This document shows positions 25,555 to 34,348 of a stretch of DNA of 64,000 bases, one piece after another; the stretch's first letter is position 1; each line of letters starts with the position of its first letter. The position numbers and the translations under genes are program-made. This DNA is from Paenibacillus spiritus (lineage in GTDB: Bacteria > Bacillota > Bacilli > Paenibacillales > Paenibacillaceae): the NCBI RefSeq assembly GCF_008710135.1, contig NZ_VYKK01000030.1, positions 1-64,000 on the forward strand, in the 5' to 3' direction. The notes beneath the pieces are model-generated. The model saw nothing but the letters and a program-made list of their open reading frames with translations, was not told where the DNA came from and searched no databases.

Positions 25555-25584
25555 GTTGCAAATTTTAACAATTCATATTGCAAC
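25555..25584. promoter_or_regulatory. Inverted repeat at the start of the activase gene
   Basis: GTTGCAA (25555-25561) and TTGCAAC (25578-25584) separated by 16 bp, just upstream of the ATG at 25535. A third related half-site, GATGCAACC, lies at 25597-25605. Possible operator; no regulator identified. Confidence 0.4.
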
Positions 25585-25608
25585 TATATCATGAGTGATG
25601 CAACCGGA

Positions 25609-25630
25609 GGCTGTTACAAATGTAACAGCC
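25609..25630. promoter_or_regulatory. 22-bp palindrome between bcp and the activase gene
   Basis: GGCTGTTACA-AA-TGTAACAGCC, perfect 10-bp arms with a 2-bp centre. It has no T run on either side, so it looks more like a regulator site than a terminator, although it also lies 31 bp beyond the bcp stop. Confidence 0.5.
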
Positions 25631-25660
25631 AGGGGCAGAAAACGAGAGGCGTGTCCCGCT

Positions 25661-26152
25661 CTATAAACCGGCGGCGGCGTCCTCTGCATGCCCTTTTACC
25701 TTCACCTTGCGCCATATCTTCTGTACCGTTCCGTCTTCGCCGATCAGAAAGGTGGACCGGACAATTCCCATGAACTCGCGGCCGTACAGCTTCTTGAGCT
25801 GCCAGACACCGTAGCTCTCGCTGACCCGGTGATCTTCGTCCGAGAGCAGCGGGAACGGCAGGCCGTTCTTCTCGGCGAAACGGGCATGCGACTTGGGGCT
25901 GTCCGGGCTAATGCCGAGCACCACTGCGTTACGGGCGGCAATCGCTTCATAACGGTCCCGGAAATCGCACGCTTCCTGGGTACAGCCGGGCGTGCTGTCC
26001 TTCGGGTAGAAATAGAGCAGGACCTTGCGGCCCCTGAACTGGCTGAGGCGAACGGTCTCTCCCCCGGCTGCCGGAAGGGCGAAATCCGGTGCAGGATCTC
26101 CGATATGGAGAGACTCCGGGGACGGCGATGAATCTGTAATCTTCTGGGTCAT
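25661..26152 (-). CDS. bcp: Thiol peroxidase of the Bcp/PrxQ class
   Basis: 163 residues, thioredoxin fold. Peroxidatic Cys57 in STPGCTQEACDFRD, with Cys62 five residues later as the resolving Cys of atypical 2-Cys PrxQ enzymes. KVLLYFYPKD and the GISPDSPKSHARFAEK segment are typical. It reduces hydrogen peroxide and organic peroxides with thioredoxin. ATG with AAGGAG 9 nt upstream. Transcribed divergently from the LytR-CpsA-Psr gene. Confidence 0.95.
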   Translation of the reverse strand: MTQKITDSSPSPESLHIGDPAPDFALPAAGGETVRLSQFRGRKVLLYFYPKDSTPGCTQEACDFRDRYEAIAARNAVVLGISPDSPKSHARFAEKNGLPFPLLSDEDHRVSESYGVWQLKKLYGREFMGIVRSTFLIGEDGTVQKIWRKVKVKGHAEDAAAGL

Positions 26153-26197
26153 AAGCGAATTCTCCTTCTCTGCTTCGGGCTGGCGTCAATCCTGTAA

Positions 26198-26226
26198 TTG
26201 CTTGTACTTTTAAAAGAAATTATAAT
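26198..26226 (+). promoter_or_regulatory. Sigma-A promoter of the LCP gene
   Basis: -35 TTGCTT (26198-26203), 17-bp spacer, -10 TATAAT (26221-26226), about 35 nt upstream of the ATG at 26261. Confidence 0.75.
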
Positions 26227-26260
26227 AGAAGAACTGTACTCGCGAAAGGAAGAACGAGAG

Positions 26261-27313
26261 ATGCCGCCAAGATCGAAACGACATGCCAAGAAGAAGACAA
26301 GCAAGTCCAAAAAACCGCTTCTCTGGACGCTTCTGGTCCTCCTCCTGCTGGTTCTCGGCTTCGCCGCCTACTACTTCGGCTCTCTCTACAAGGGCCTGGA
26401 CAATCTGCAGAAGAATAAGGACGAGTCCCCCTTCGCCGGCGTGGTTCAGCCGTCGGGAACACCGGTCCCTACCCCGCCCAAATGGGAAGGCAGCGAACCG
26501 GTCAACATTCTGCTTATGGGCGTGGATGCGCGCGGCATCAAGAAAGGCGAGGTTCCGCGTTCCGACACCATGCTGGTCGCTTCGCTCGATCCCGTGAAGA
26601 AGAAGATTCATCTCTTCTCGATCATGCGGGACACGTACACCTCGATCCCGGGCTACAAGAACAACAAGATCAACAGCGCGATTACCCACGGACCGGATAC
26701 GGCGGTCCAGGCCGTCAGTGATCTGCTCGGCATTCCGATCCAGTATTGGGTCTATACCGACTTCCAGGGCTTTATCAAGCTGGTCGATGCCGTCGGCGGC
26801 GTGGATTATTATGTCGAGAAGGACATGGTCTATAAGACGATTGCCGACGCCGAATACAACATCGACTTGAAGGAAGGCTACCAGCACCTTGACGGAGCCA
26901 AGGCGCTGCAGTACGTCCGCTTCCGCCACGATGCCACTTCCGACTTCACGCGGACGGAACGCCAGCGCGCCTTCCTCGGCGCCGTCGCCGACAGACTCAA
27001 GAGCACGACGTCGCTGCTGAAGCTGCCGTCCATTCTGAATCAGCTTGTCCCTTACGTGGACACCAACCTGTCGGTATCGGACATGTTGAAGCTCGCCAGC
27101 GTCGGCTATGACAGTTCGATTGCCGGCAGTGCGCAGATCCCGCCGAACAACCTGCTTGTCGAAGAATCGATGGGCTCTCTGGGCGATGTGCTCAGCATCC
27201 GCAGTGAGAACAAGCTGAAGGATTACGTCCAGGATGTGCTGAATGCGCCGGACCCTTCGCCGTCCCCGGCAGCCACGGCTTCTCCGGCGGCTTCCGCCGT
27301 CTCCGGGCAATAG
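26261..27313 (+). CDS. LytR-CpsA-Psr (LCP) family cell-wall glycopolymer ligase
   Basis: 350 residues from the ATG at 26261, with AAAGGA upstream. Short basic cytoplasmic start (MPPRSKRHAKKK), one membrane helix (about 20-42), then the LCP domain (about 80-265) with NILLMGVDARG, RSDTMLVASLDP, LFSIMRDTYTSIPG, VDAVGGVDYYVEKDM and LQYVRFRHDATSDFTRTERQR, which hold the conserved Asp and Arg residues for pyrophosphate and metal binding. LCP proteins attach teichoic acids or capsule polymers to peptidoglycan from lipid carriers. Ser/Pro/Ala-rich C-terminal tail. Single gene, ending at the terminator at 27395-27430. Confidence 0.92.
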   Translation: MPPRSKRHAKKKTSKSKKPLLWTLLVLLLLVLGFAAYYFGSLYKGLDNLQKNKDESPFAGVVQPSGTPVPTPPKWEGSEPVNILLMGVDARGIKKGEVPRSDTMLVASLDPVKKKIHLFSIMRDTYTSIPGYKNNKINSAITHGPDTAVQAVSDLLGIPIQYWVYTDFQGFIKLVDAVGGVDYYVEKDMVYKTIADAEYNIDLKEGYQHLDGAKALQYVRFRHDATSDFTRTERQRAFLGAVADRLKSTTSLLKLPSILNQLVPYVDTNLSVSDMLKLASVGYDSSIAGSAQIPPNNLLVEESMGSLGDVLSIRSENKLKDYVQDVLNAPDPSPSPAATASPAASAVSGQ

Positions 27314-27394
27314 TCCCGCAGCCTGCTGCGGCTGCTTCCCTTCCAGCGGCCAGGCCGTGTCCGGAACGTTATACGCATACGCGGCAACCACGCC

Positions 27395-27430
27395 AGCGGG
27401 CGGAAGGCGCATCAGCGCCCTCCGCCCGCT
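27395..27430 (+). terminator. Hairpin after the LCP gene
   Basis: 16-nt arms AGCGGGCGGAAGGCGC / GCGCCCTCCGCCCGCT with one mismatch and a 4-nt loop. The T run is weak, so termination efficiency is uncertain. Confidence 0.6.
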
Positions 27431-27502
27431 GCGCGCTTAAGCTCGTTCTTCCCTGATTACCGGCCGCCCCCATGCGGCTTCACCCCAGAAAGGATGACCC
27501 GA

Positions 27503-28810
27503 ATGAATCGTTCCAACTCCGAGCAATTGTACGAGGAAGCTCTCCGGCATATCGTTGGAGGCGTCAACAGTCCGTCCCGTTCCTTCAAGGCCGTCGGCGG
27601 AGGCGCTCCCGTCTTCATGAAGCGCGCCTCCGGCGCGCATTTCTTCGACGAGGACGGCAACCGCTATATTGATTACCTGTGCGCGTTCGGCCCGATTATT
27701 ACCGGACATGCGCATCCGCATATTACCCGGGCGATCACCGAGGCCGCCGAGAACGGCGTCCTGTACGGCGTGCCCACCGCGCTTGAGGTGAAGCTGGCCA
27801 AAATGCTCAAGGACGCCATCCCGTCCCTCGACAAGGTCCGCTTCGTCAATTCCGGCACCGAAGCCGTCATGACGACGATCCGCGTGGCCCGCGCCTATAC
27901 GGGCCGCACCAAGATCATCAAGTTCGCCGGCTGCTACCACGGCCATTCCGACCTTGTGCTCGTCGCCGCCGGTTCGGGCCCGTCCACGCTCGGCATTCCG
28001 GACAGCGCCGGTATTCCGGGCAGCATTGCCCAGGAGATCATCACGGTTCCGTTCAACGACCTGGACGGCCTGAAGGCCGCTCTAAAACGCTGGGGCGACG
28101 ACGTCGCCGCGGTTATGGTGGAACCGATTGTCGGCAACTTCGGCATGGTAATGCCCGAGCCGGGGTTCCTGGAAGGTCTGTGCAAGATGGCGCACGACAA
28201 CGGCTCGCTCGTCATCTACGACGAAGTCATTACGAACTTCCGCTTCCACTACGGCGGCGCGCAGAACTTCGCCGGTCTTGCGAACCACGACGCGATTATG
28301 CCGGACCTTACGGCCATGGGCAAAATCTTCGGCGGCGGCCTGCCCATCGGCGCCTACGGCGGCCGCAAGGCGATCATGGACCAGGTCGCGCCGCTCGGCC
28401 CCGCCTATCAGGCCGGCACCATGGCCGGCAACCCGGCGTCCATCTCCGCCGGCATCGCCTGCCTCGAAGTGCTCCAGGCCGAGGGCGTCTACGAGGAAAT
28501 GGACCGGCTGGCCGCCAAGCTGGCGTCCGGCCTGAAGGAATCGGCCGACCGCTACGGCATTCCGCTGACCATCAACCGGATTCGCGGCTCGTTCTCGACC
28601 CATTTCTGCGACCATCCGGTCACCAACTATGACGAAGCCCAAGACACGGACGGCGAAGCGTTCGCCCGCTTCTTCCGGCTCATGCTCGACCGGGGCATCT
28701 ACCTGGCCCCTTCCAAGTACGAAGCCTGGTTCCTGACCACGGCCCACACCGAAGCCGACATCGACGAGACGCTGGAAGCTGCGGAAGCCTCGCTGAAAGC
28801 GATGGCGTAA
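27503..28810 (+). CDS. gsaB: Glutamate-1-semialdehyde 2,1-aminomutase (GsaB-like)
   Basis: 435 residues from the ATG at 27503; AAAGGA lies 8 nt upstream, whereas the ATG three codons earlier abuts the ribosome site. Class III PLP aminotransferase fold with Asp240 (IYDEV) and Schiff-base Lys274 in [27 protein letters not shown] and [10 protein letters not shown] match GSA aminomutases. It makes 5-aminolevulinate for tetrapyrroles. It stands alone, not in a hemAXCDBL cluster, which fits the second copy (GsaB) of Bacillus species; symbol choice between hemL and gsaB is inferred from context. Confidence 0.88.
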   Translation: MNRSNSEQLYEEALRHIVGGVNSPSRSFKAVGGGAPVFMKRASGAHFFDEDGNRYIDYLCAFGPIITGHAHPHITRAITEAAENGVLYGVPTALEVKLAKMLKDAIPSLDKVRFVNSGTEAVMTTIRVARAYTGRTKIIKFAGCYHGHSDLVLVAAGSGPSTLGIPDSAGIPGSIAQEIITVPFNDLDGLKAALKRWGDDVAAVMVEPIVGNFGMVMPEPGFLEGLCKMAHDNGSLVIYDEVITNFRFHYGGAQNFAGLANHDAIMPDLTAMGKIFGGGLPIGAYGGRKAIMDQVAPLGPAYQAGTMAGNPASISAGIACLEVLQAEGVYEEMDRLAAKLASGLKESADRYGIPLTINRIRGSFSTHFCDHPVTNYDEAQDTDGEAFARFFRLMLDRGIYLAPSKYEAWFLTTAHTEADIDETLEAAEASLKAMA

Positions 28811-28889
28811 GCAGGGCAGGTTCCGGCGGTCCCGGCGCTGTAACCCGCAGGCGCGGGTCATAAGCGCTGACGCCGCGCTGCAAGAAACC

Positions 28890-28930
28890 AAAAGCCGCAG
28901 ACCCGATGGACGGGACTGCGGCTTTCTTTT
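28890..28930 (+). terminator. Terminator of gsaB
   Basis: Stem AAAGCCGCAG / CTGCGGCTTT followed by CTTTT. The A-rich opposite flank may also stop def transcripts coming from the minus strand. Confidence 0.85.
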
Positions 28931-28970
28931 GGCGCATCCGTGAAGGCTTCACGTGCCGGGGGGCCGGCGC

Positions 28971-29576
28971 TTACTCTCCGTCCCGCTCCCACACGCTGCG
29001 AATCGACACATCCTGCGGCAGCTTGAACGGGTTGCCCGCCGGAATGCGGTCGTAGAACATGATTCCATCGAGATGGTCCATCTCATGCTGGACGACGATG
29101 GCCGTATAGCCCTTGAAGCGCAGCTGCACTTCCCGGTTCGAGACCGCGTCGAAGCCCTTCAGCTTCACCGACTCGTAGCGGGGAACGAAACCATCCACCG
29201 GCCGGTCCACCGACAGGCAGCCCTCGCCTTCGGGCAGGTAGACCATCGCCACCGAATGGCTGATGATCTTCGGGTTGGCCAGCGCCAGTTCAATCTGCTC
29301 TCCCCGCTCATTCGTCGTGTACATGGCGAACATGCGCTTGGCCAGGCCAATCTGATTCGCCGACAGCCCCACGCCGGAACGCAGCTTGTAGGCCGCAGCC
29401 ATCTCCTCGTCCTGGCTGTTCTTCAGAAATTGCAGCATGCACAGAAGCTCGCCGCGCTCCTCTTCTCCAAGCGGAAGCGGCACCGGTCTGGCCTTCTCCC
29501 GCAGCACGGGATGGCCCTCGCGCACGATATCATCCATCGTCAATATATAATCCGGAGTAAATCGAATTTCAGACAC
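28971..29576 (-). CDS. def: Peptide deformylase
   Basis: 201 residues from a GTG at 29576 (GGAG 8 nt upstream); the frame is open further upstream without support. Metal site: Cys120 in EGCLS, His164 and His168 in QHEMDH with catalytic Glu165. The inserted helix segment (SQDEEMAAAYKLRSG) is typical of Gram-positive type 2 enzymes. Motif 1 reads GVGLSANQIG instead of the usual GxGLAAPQ. It removes the formyl group from new polypeptides. Follows the SGNH hydrolase gene by 44 nt on the same strand, probably one transcript. Confidence 0.93.
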   Translation of the reverse strand: MSEIRFTPDYILTMDDIVREGHPVLREKARPVPLPLGEEERGELLCMLQFLKNSQDEEMAAAYKLRSGVGLSANQIGLAKRMFAMYTTNERGEQIELALANPKIISHSVAMVYLPEGEGCLSVDRPVDGFVPRYESVKLKGFDAVSNREVQLRFKGYTAIVVQHEMDHLDGIMFYDRIPAGNPFKLPQDVSIRSVWERDGE

Positions 29577-29620
29577 TTCCTGTTCTCCACCTTTGTACGG
29601 AGTTGTTCCTGCCATTGTAT

Positions 29621-30892
29621 TTACGGATTTATAAAAGCGGTACGCAAATGGGCGCTGTACTGCACGTCAAAGCCGAGGCCGGAGGCCAGCGCCGCCAGCG
29701 GCAGATACGTTTTGTCGGTCTTGCCGACTCTCTGGAGGAACGCCGGCGTCGCAAGCGCCACGGGCTGGCCGTTCACCTTCATCGTCTTGGAACCGATTGT
29801 GATCACAATGGTCCGCGAACCGTTGACAATCGTGGCGCTGGAGGTACGGTTGTCCCATTTGCCCTGCACGCCCATGGCTTTCAGCACATCCGCCAGCGCC
29901 AGGAAATTCTGGCCGCTCTTGAGGATCGGCTTGTTCGGCGTATTCAGCTCCGTGCTGTTGACCACAATCGTCATCGGCGGCTGCTGGCCTGCGGGCAGCG
30001 GAACCGTCAGCGCGGCGGGCACCCGGTACTGGCTCCAGATCGCTTCGGCGAAGGCTTGGGCGATCTGTTCATACCCGTCCTGGGTCGGATGAATATCGCC
30101 GTTCTTGAGAAAATGGGTCAGCGACCCCTCGGCGCCCCGGAACCGCTCCGATACCGGGATCAGCACGACTTTGCCTCCGTCCGTGCTTGCCGCTGCCGCG
30201 ATCTCCTTCGCTGCGGCGGTGAACTGGTCGGCCGCCGCATTCAGCTTCTGGTAGACAGAGCCGGCAATGGACGGCACCGGCTGATACTGGTCAGCCAGAA
30301 GGATAACCGCCGACGGATTCACGCTGCGAATATTGGCGAGCGAAGCTGTCAGGTTCTCCTTATAGCCGGCCAGCCGCTGAGCGAATCCGGTCTGAAATTC
30401 CGGGTCCGGCAGCTTCTGGACGTTCTTGAACAGGTCCATGACGTCATTCCCGCCGATGGTAATGACAATCAGGTCGGCGGCGGCAAGATCGGCTCTGGCC
30501 TGCGGCACCCCGGAAGCGAATGCAGCGATCCGCGGATCGGCCAAGCCGGTCTGGATCTCCTCCGGCTTGACCGCCGTTCCGGTCTGGACCGCAGCGGTGT
30601 AATGCTTCAGTCCGGCCGACGTCAGCCCGAGAATGCCTTCATTGACCAGCGTCGCCCGCTCGCCCCGGTACCAGGCCTGCTCCAGCAGACGTTCGGCATA
30701 GCCGTAGGCCTGACCGGCCTCGGTAATGCCGGGCTCATAGCCCGCCGTAATGGAATCGCCCAACGCGACAAGATGGAACTCGCGCGGCGCGGCGCCCCCG
30801 GCTGCGGCCTGTGCGCTGCCCGCGAGCCACTGGGAAGCCAGCAGCAGACCGCCTGCGAGAGCCGCTCCGGTTATTCTCCAGAACTTGTTCAA
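29621..30892 (-). CDS. Exported SGNH/GDSL hydrolase with copper-amine-oxidase-N domain
   Basis: 423 residues from a TTG start at 30892: GGAGGG lies 6 nt upstream and the TTG opens directly into a signal peptide (about 29 residues ending AGSAQA). No ATG fits. SGNH blocks are complete: VALGDSITAGYEPG (Ser), an NEGILGLTS block, ITIGGNDVMD (Asn) and GDIHPTQDGYEQ (Asp/His). It is a secreted esterase or lipase-like hydrolase, perhaps acting on acetylated polysaccharide. The C-terminal 120 residues form the copper amine oxidase N-terminal-like stalk also seen in the deacetylase at 16267-17631. Confidence 0.85.
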   Translation of the reverse strand: MNKFWRITGAALAGGLLLASQWLAGSAQAAAGGAAPREFHLVALGDSITAGYEPGITEAGQAYGYAERLLEQAWYRGERATLVNEGILGLTSAGLKHYTAAVQTGTAVKPEEIQTGLADPRIAAFASGVPQARADLAAADLIVITIGGNDVMDLFKNVQKLPDPEFQTGFAQRLAGYKENLTASLANIRSVNPSAVILLADQYQPVPSIAGSVYQKLNAAADQFTAAAKEIAAAASTDGGKVVLIPVSERFRGAEGSLTHFLKNGDIHPTQDGYEQIAQAFAEAIWSQYRVPAALTVPLPAGQQPPMTIVVNSTELNTPNKPILKSGQNFLALADVLKAMGVQGKWDNRTSSATIVNGSRTIVITIGSKTMKVNGQPVALATPAFLQRVGKTDKTYLPLAALASGLGFDVQYSAHLRTAFINP

Positions 30893-30983
30893 ATAAATCC
30901 CTCCCCTCGGTAGTGCCCTTATTCTATCATTAATCGCCAAGGGAGTTATAGAGTCTTCGGGGAGCGTCCGGCCCGCATTGCAT

Positions 30984-31012
30984 GAAAAAAAGCGGGGGCT
31001 TGCCCCCGCTTC
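30984..31012 (-). terminator. Terminator of the suhB-region operon
   Basis: AAGCGGGGGC/GCCCCCGCTT stem followed on the minus strand by a T7 run. Confidence 0.88.
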
Positions 31013-31043
31013 TTCCTTCTTGGCCTGCCGCCAAGCGCCGGCG

Positions 31044-31478
31044 TCAGTCTTCTGTCCGCTTCGGCCCGGAGTCCTGCGCCCCGCCAGCGTCCGGCTCCGA
31101 TTCGGCTGTCTTCCGGACCGCCGCTTCGCCGGATGCCGGTCCGCCGGGAGGCTTGGCGCTCCCGGTATCCGCCCCGCTGCCGGCTTCGGTTGCCCGGGCC
31201 TGCGCCCGCTCCATGTACTTGTCGTACCGGTTATCCAGCTCGGTGCCGAACTGCCGGAAACGGACGGTCTCCTCCACAATGGGATCGAATGTCGTCTGGA
31301 TGCGAACCTCGTAGCGCGGAGACAGACGGCGAAGCTGTTCTTCGGTCTCGTCGCCCTGTTCCACCAGCTCTCCGGCTTCCAGAAGCTCCATCAGACGGCG
31401 TTCCAGTTCGGCGTCTTCACCGCCGGTTCCCGCCGCTTCTTCGCTTCGGCTGTTCTTCCGTTCTTCATTCTCTGCCAT
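31044..31478 (-). CDS. Hypothetical acidic protein
   Basis: 144 residues from the ATG at 31478 (GGGA 8 nt upstream); a GTG at 31511 is possible. Family not recognised. It is rich in Glu, Arg, Ala and Gly with no membrane segment or signal peptide. A folded core may cover about 25-95 (LERRLMELLEAGELVEQ, YEVRIQTTFDPIVEETVRFRQ); the C-terminal 45 residues are low complexity (Gly/Pro/Ala/Ser/Glu). It is the last gene of the fabI-suhB group and precedes a strong terminator. Confidence 0.6.
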   Translation of the reverse strand: MAENEERKNSRSEEAAGTGGEDAELERRLMELLEAGELVEQGDETEEQLRRLSPRYEVRIQTTFDPIVEETVRFRQFGTELDNRYDKYMERAQARATEAGSGADTGSAKPPGGPASGEAAVRKTAESEPDAGGAQDSGPKRTED

Positions 31479-31543
31479 GCCGAATTCCCGCTCCCTTCGC
31501 GCTTCTTCCACCGGCCGGTCGCCGGGCTGCTTCTTCCCTCTGC

Positions 31544-32419
31544 TTACTCTCCGGCAGCCCCGGATTCCCGCAGCGTGGTCAGCAGCTCGTCATGAATCAG
31601 GCCGTTCGTTGCCGCAATGTTCCGGCTGCCAATCGTATAGGGCGCGCCCGAAATTTCCGTCACAGTGCCGCCCGATTCCGTCACCATCAGCACCCCGGCC
31701 GCGCAGTCCCAGGGACTGAGGCCGAATTCGCAGTAGCCGCTGACGCGGCCCGCCGCAACATAGGCGAGATGTAGCGCCGCCGATCCGGCGGCCCGGACGC
31801 TGCGCACCTTCGGCAGCAGCGCCTGAAGACCGGCCAGATTGGCAGGCTGGGCATGCACGCGGTCCGGCGGGAACCCTACGGCAAGCAGGCTGTCGTCCAG
31901 CTTCCGCTCCGCCGAGACACGGGTCTTGATGCCGTGGCGGTAGGCGCCCTTGCCCTTCTCGGCGACGAACATTTCGTCGCGGATCGGGTCATAGATGATG
32001 CCGACCGACAATTCGCCCTTGATGTACAGCGCAATGGAGACACAGTAGAACGGGAAGCCGTGGACGAAGTTCACGGTGCCGTCCACCGGATCGACCACCC
32101 ACAAATACTCGTTCTTCTCCGCCTCGCGCCGCGCAAAATCCGCGAGCGGCGTTCCCGGTTCCACACTCTCTTCTCCCAGGAAGGCATGATGGGGATAATG
32201 CGTCATCACGAGCCGGCGCACCATTTGCTCGACGCCCTTGTCCACTTCAGTGACCAGATCCTGGGCGGACGCCTTCGTTCCGACCTCCTTGATCTGCCCC
32301 TGTCTGCTCTTGATGAATTCTCCGGCCTTGGCGGCCGCGTTGATGGCGACTGCCGTGTAGCCCTTCCCCGTCACGATGTAAGGCTCGCGCTCCTGGCCGC
32401 CTGGATTGGTCGCATTCAT
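31544..32419 (-). CDS. suhB: Inositol monophosphatase family protein
   Basis: 291 residues, slightly longer than usual owing to about 18 N-terminal residues. Metal and substrate motifs: GEES at 82-85, DPVDGTVNFVHG (Asp110, Asp113) and SPWDCAAGVLMVTESGG near 236-252. It hydrolyses inositol phosphates or related sugar phosphates; SuhB homologs can also act in rRNA antitermination in some bacteria. Ribosome site is weak (GAAGTGAAG). It follows fabI by 31 nt. Confidence 0.9.
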   Translation of the reverse strand: MNATNPGGQEREPYIVTGKGYTAVAINAAAKAGEFIKSRQGQIKEVGTKASAQDLVTEVDKGVEQMVRRLVMTHYPHHAFLGEESVEPGTPLADFARREAEKNEYLWVVDPVDGTVNFVHGFPFYCVSIALYIKGELSVGIIYDPIRDEMFVAEKGKGAYRHGIKTRVSAERKLDDSLLAVGFPPDRVHAQPANLAGLQALLPKVRSVRAAGSAALHLAYVAAGRVSGYCEFGLSPWDCAAGVLMVTESGGTVTEISGAPYTIGSRNIAATNGLIHDELLTTLRESGAAGE

Positions 32420-32450
32420 GACTTCACTTCGCTTTCTGGATCGTGTTCAA

Positions 32451-33218
32451 TCACCCGATAATATGGTATCCGCCGTCTACATAAATCGTCTCTCCCGTGA
32501 TGCCCCGGGCCAGATGGCTCATCAGGAACATCGCGGTGTCGCCCACCTCGGCGACGTCCGTGCCCCGCCGCAGCGGCGCCTTCTCCTCCACAATGCGCAG
32601 AATTGAATTGAAATCGCTGATGCCCTTGGCCGCCAGCGTCCGGATCGGACCCGCCGAAATGGCATTGACGCGGATATTGTCCGGTCCCAGGTCGCTTGCC
32701 AGATAGCGGACAGAGGCTTCCAGCGCCGCCTTCGCCACGCCCATGACATTATAGTTGCGCATTACACGCTGCGCGCCCATATACGTCATGGTCAGAATCG
32801 AACCGCCTTCGGTCATGAGCGGATGCAGCCGCTGCGCGACCGCCACCAGGGAATAGGCGCTGATATCATGCGCCAGCGCAAAGCCGGAACGGGACGTATC
32901 CGCAAAACGGCCTTCCAGATCCTCTCCCTTGGCAAAAGCGATGCTGTGCACAATGCCGTGCAGCACGCCGAATTCTTCCTTCAGCACCGCCGCCAGCGTG
33001 TCGATGTCTTCGTCTGCCGTCACGTTGCACGGCAGGATGAGGGAACCCGGCAGCGTCTCGGCCAGCTTGCGCACACGCCCTTCCACCCGTTCGCTCTCGT
33101 ATGTAAAAGCCAGACGCGCGCCCTGTTCGGACAGGCTCTTGGCAATCGCCCAGGCGATGCTTCGGTCGTTGGCCACGCCCATTACGACAATATTCTTCCC
33201 TGCGAGCAATTCTCCCAT
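32451..33218 (-). CDS. fabI: Enoyl-[acyl-carrier-protein] reductase (NADH)
   Basis: 255 residues, short-chain dehydrogenase fold. FabI features: N-terminal NIVVMGVANDRSIAWAIAK cofactor loop, catalytic Tyr146, Tyr156 and Lys163 (YNVMGVAKAALE), and PIRTLAAKGISDF. It performs the last step of fatty-acid elongation and is the triclosan target. No FapR-type operator was found in the short upstream gap. Same strand as suhB and the acidic hypothetical protein, likely cotranscribed. Confidence 0.96.
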   Translation of the reverse strand: MGELLAGKNIVVMGVANDRSIAWAIAKSLSEQGARLAFTYESERVEGRVRKLAETLPGSLILPCNVTADEDIDTLAAVLKEEFGVLHGIVHSIAFAKGEDLEGRFADTSRSGFALAHDISAYSLVAVAQRLHPLMTEGGSILTMTYMGAQRVMRNYNVMGVAKAALEASVRYLASDLGPDNIRVNAISAGPIRTLAAKGISDFNSILRIVEEKAPLRRGTDVAEVGDTAMFLMSHLARGITGETIYVDGGYHIIG

Positions 33219-33337
33219 GATTCCAGATTCCCCTTATATTTAGAATTGGAGACCGCCGGCTCTAAGCGGATGCCCGGCCTCCCGCTGCCTTCACCGTACC
33301 TTATTTCGTCCGGCAGATCAAGTGAGGGACGGATTCC

Positions 33338-34348
33338 CTAGGACTCGATGACAACCGAGGCTCCATCCCGCAAGGAGACGCCGCTGCCGGGAATTGCGGC
33401 AATCGCCTTCAGTTCCTCCATCAGCCCGAACAGGGCGCCGTCCTTGGCCTTCGCTTCGATCATGACATCGACGGCCGGCGTGTCCGCTGCGATCCGCTTG
33501 AGGAACGACAAGAGCGGCGCGGGCTCCACCCCGTCGGCATGGCTGCGCAGATCGGACGGTCCGCGCGGACTGGAGACGTGGATCTTCGGCGGCAGCGTCC
33601 CGCCTTCCGGCACATCGGCAAGCGCCAGCGGAGTCTGCCAGGTCCGCAGAATGGCGGGCCACAGCTCCCAGGGGCGCTCGCCGTCATTGTTGACCCACTG
33701 GTGATGAATATCCAGTACCATCGGAACGCCCAGATCCAGACAGACCGCCAGCGTCTCGGGAGCATTGAAGGTCTTGTCGTCGTTCTCCAGCGTGATCCGC
33801 TTCTGCAGCCGCTCCGGAAGCTCGCGGAAATGCCGTGCGAACCGGTCCGAAGCTGTGGGCTTGTCCCCATAGGCTCCGCCGATATGAATATTGTTCTTCG
33901 CGGTGGCGGGCAGATTCATCGCTTCCAGCATGTCCACATGATGCTCCAGGTCGCGCACCGATGCCGCCAGCACTTCCGGTCTGGGCGTGCTCAGAACCGT
34001 AAAATGATCGGGGTGAAACGATACCCGAATCCCTTTGTCCGTCGCGTACGCGCCGACCTCGGCAAAGTCGGCGGCCAGAGCCGTCATGGGGTCCCAGTCG
34101 GCGAGATCGGGATGCGTCGCCAGCGGCACCAGCTTGGACGTCATCCGGTAGACCCGGATGTCCGAGCCGGCGTTATGCTTCAGAAGCCGCAGCGTGTTGT
34201 GCAGATTTCCGCGGGCAATGCTCTCCAGCCGGCGGATGGCCGCTTCGCGGTCGTCCAGCTTGCGGAAGGAAGCCATCGTCATCGTCTTGGACGGCGAACA
34301 GTCGGGGATCATCGTGGACATTGCGACATAACCGAAGCGGACAATCAT
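33338..34348 (-). CDS. uvsE: UV damage endonuclease UvsE
   Basis: 336 residues, TIM-barrel UVDE family. Typical start IVRFGYVAMSTMIPDCSPSKTMTM, then FHPDHFTVLSTP, NIHIGGAYGDK, ITLENDDKTFN and VLDIHHQWVNN, which supply the His/Asp/Glu metal ligands. It nicks DNA 5' of UV photoproducts. The ATG overlaps the stop of the upstream small gene by 4 nt (ATGA), so translation is coupled. Confidence 0.95.
   Translation of the reverse strand: MIVRFGYVAMSTMIPDCSPSKTMTMASFRKLDDREAAIRRLESIARGNLHNTLRLLKHNAGSDIRVYRMTSKLVPLATHPDLADWDPMTALAADFAEVGAYATDKGIRVSFHPDHFTVLSTPRPEVLAASVRDLEHHVDMLEAMNLPATAKNNIHIGGAYGDKPTASDRFARHFRELPERLQKRITLENDDKTFNAPETLAVCLDLGVPMVLDIHHQWVNNDGERPWELWPAILRTWQTPLALADVPEGGTLPPKIHVSSPRGPSDLRSHADGVEPAPLLSFLKRIAADTPAVDVMIEAKAKDGALFGLMEELKAIAAIPGSGVSLRDGASVVIES

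Noticed and set aside
25613..25626. GlnR/TnrA box (TGTNA-N7-TNACA) within the 22-bp palindrome
   Set aside because: The spacing is TGTTA-N6-TAACA, one base short of the required N7, so a nitrogen-regulator site is not supported.
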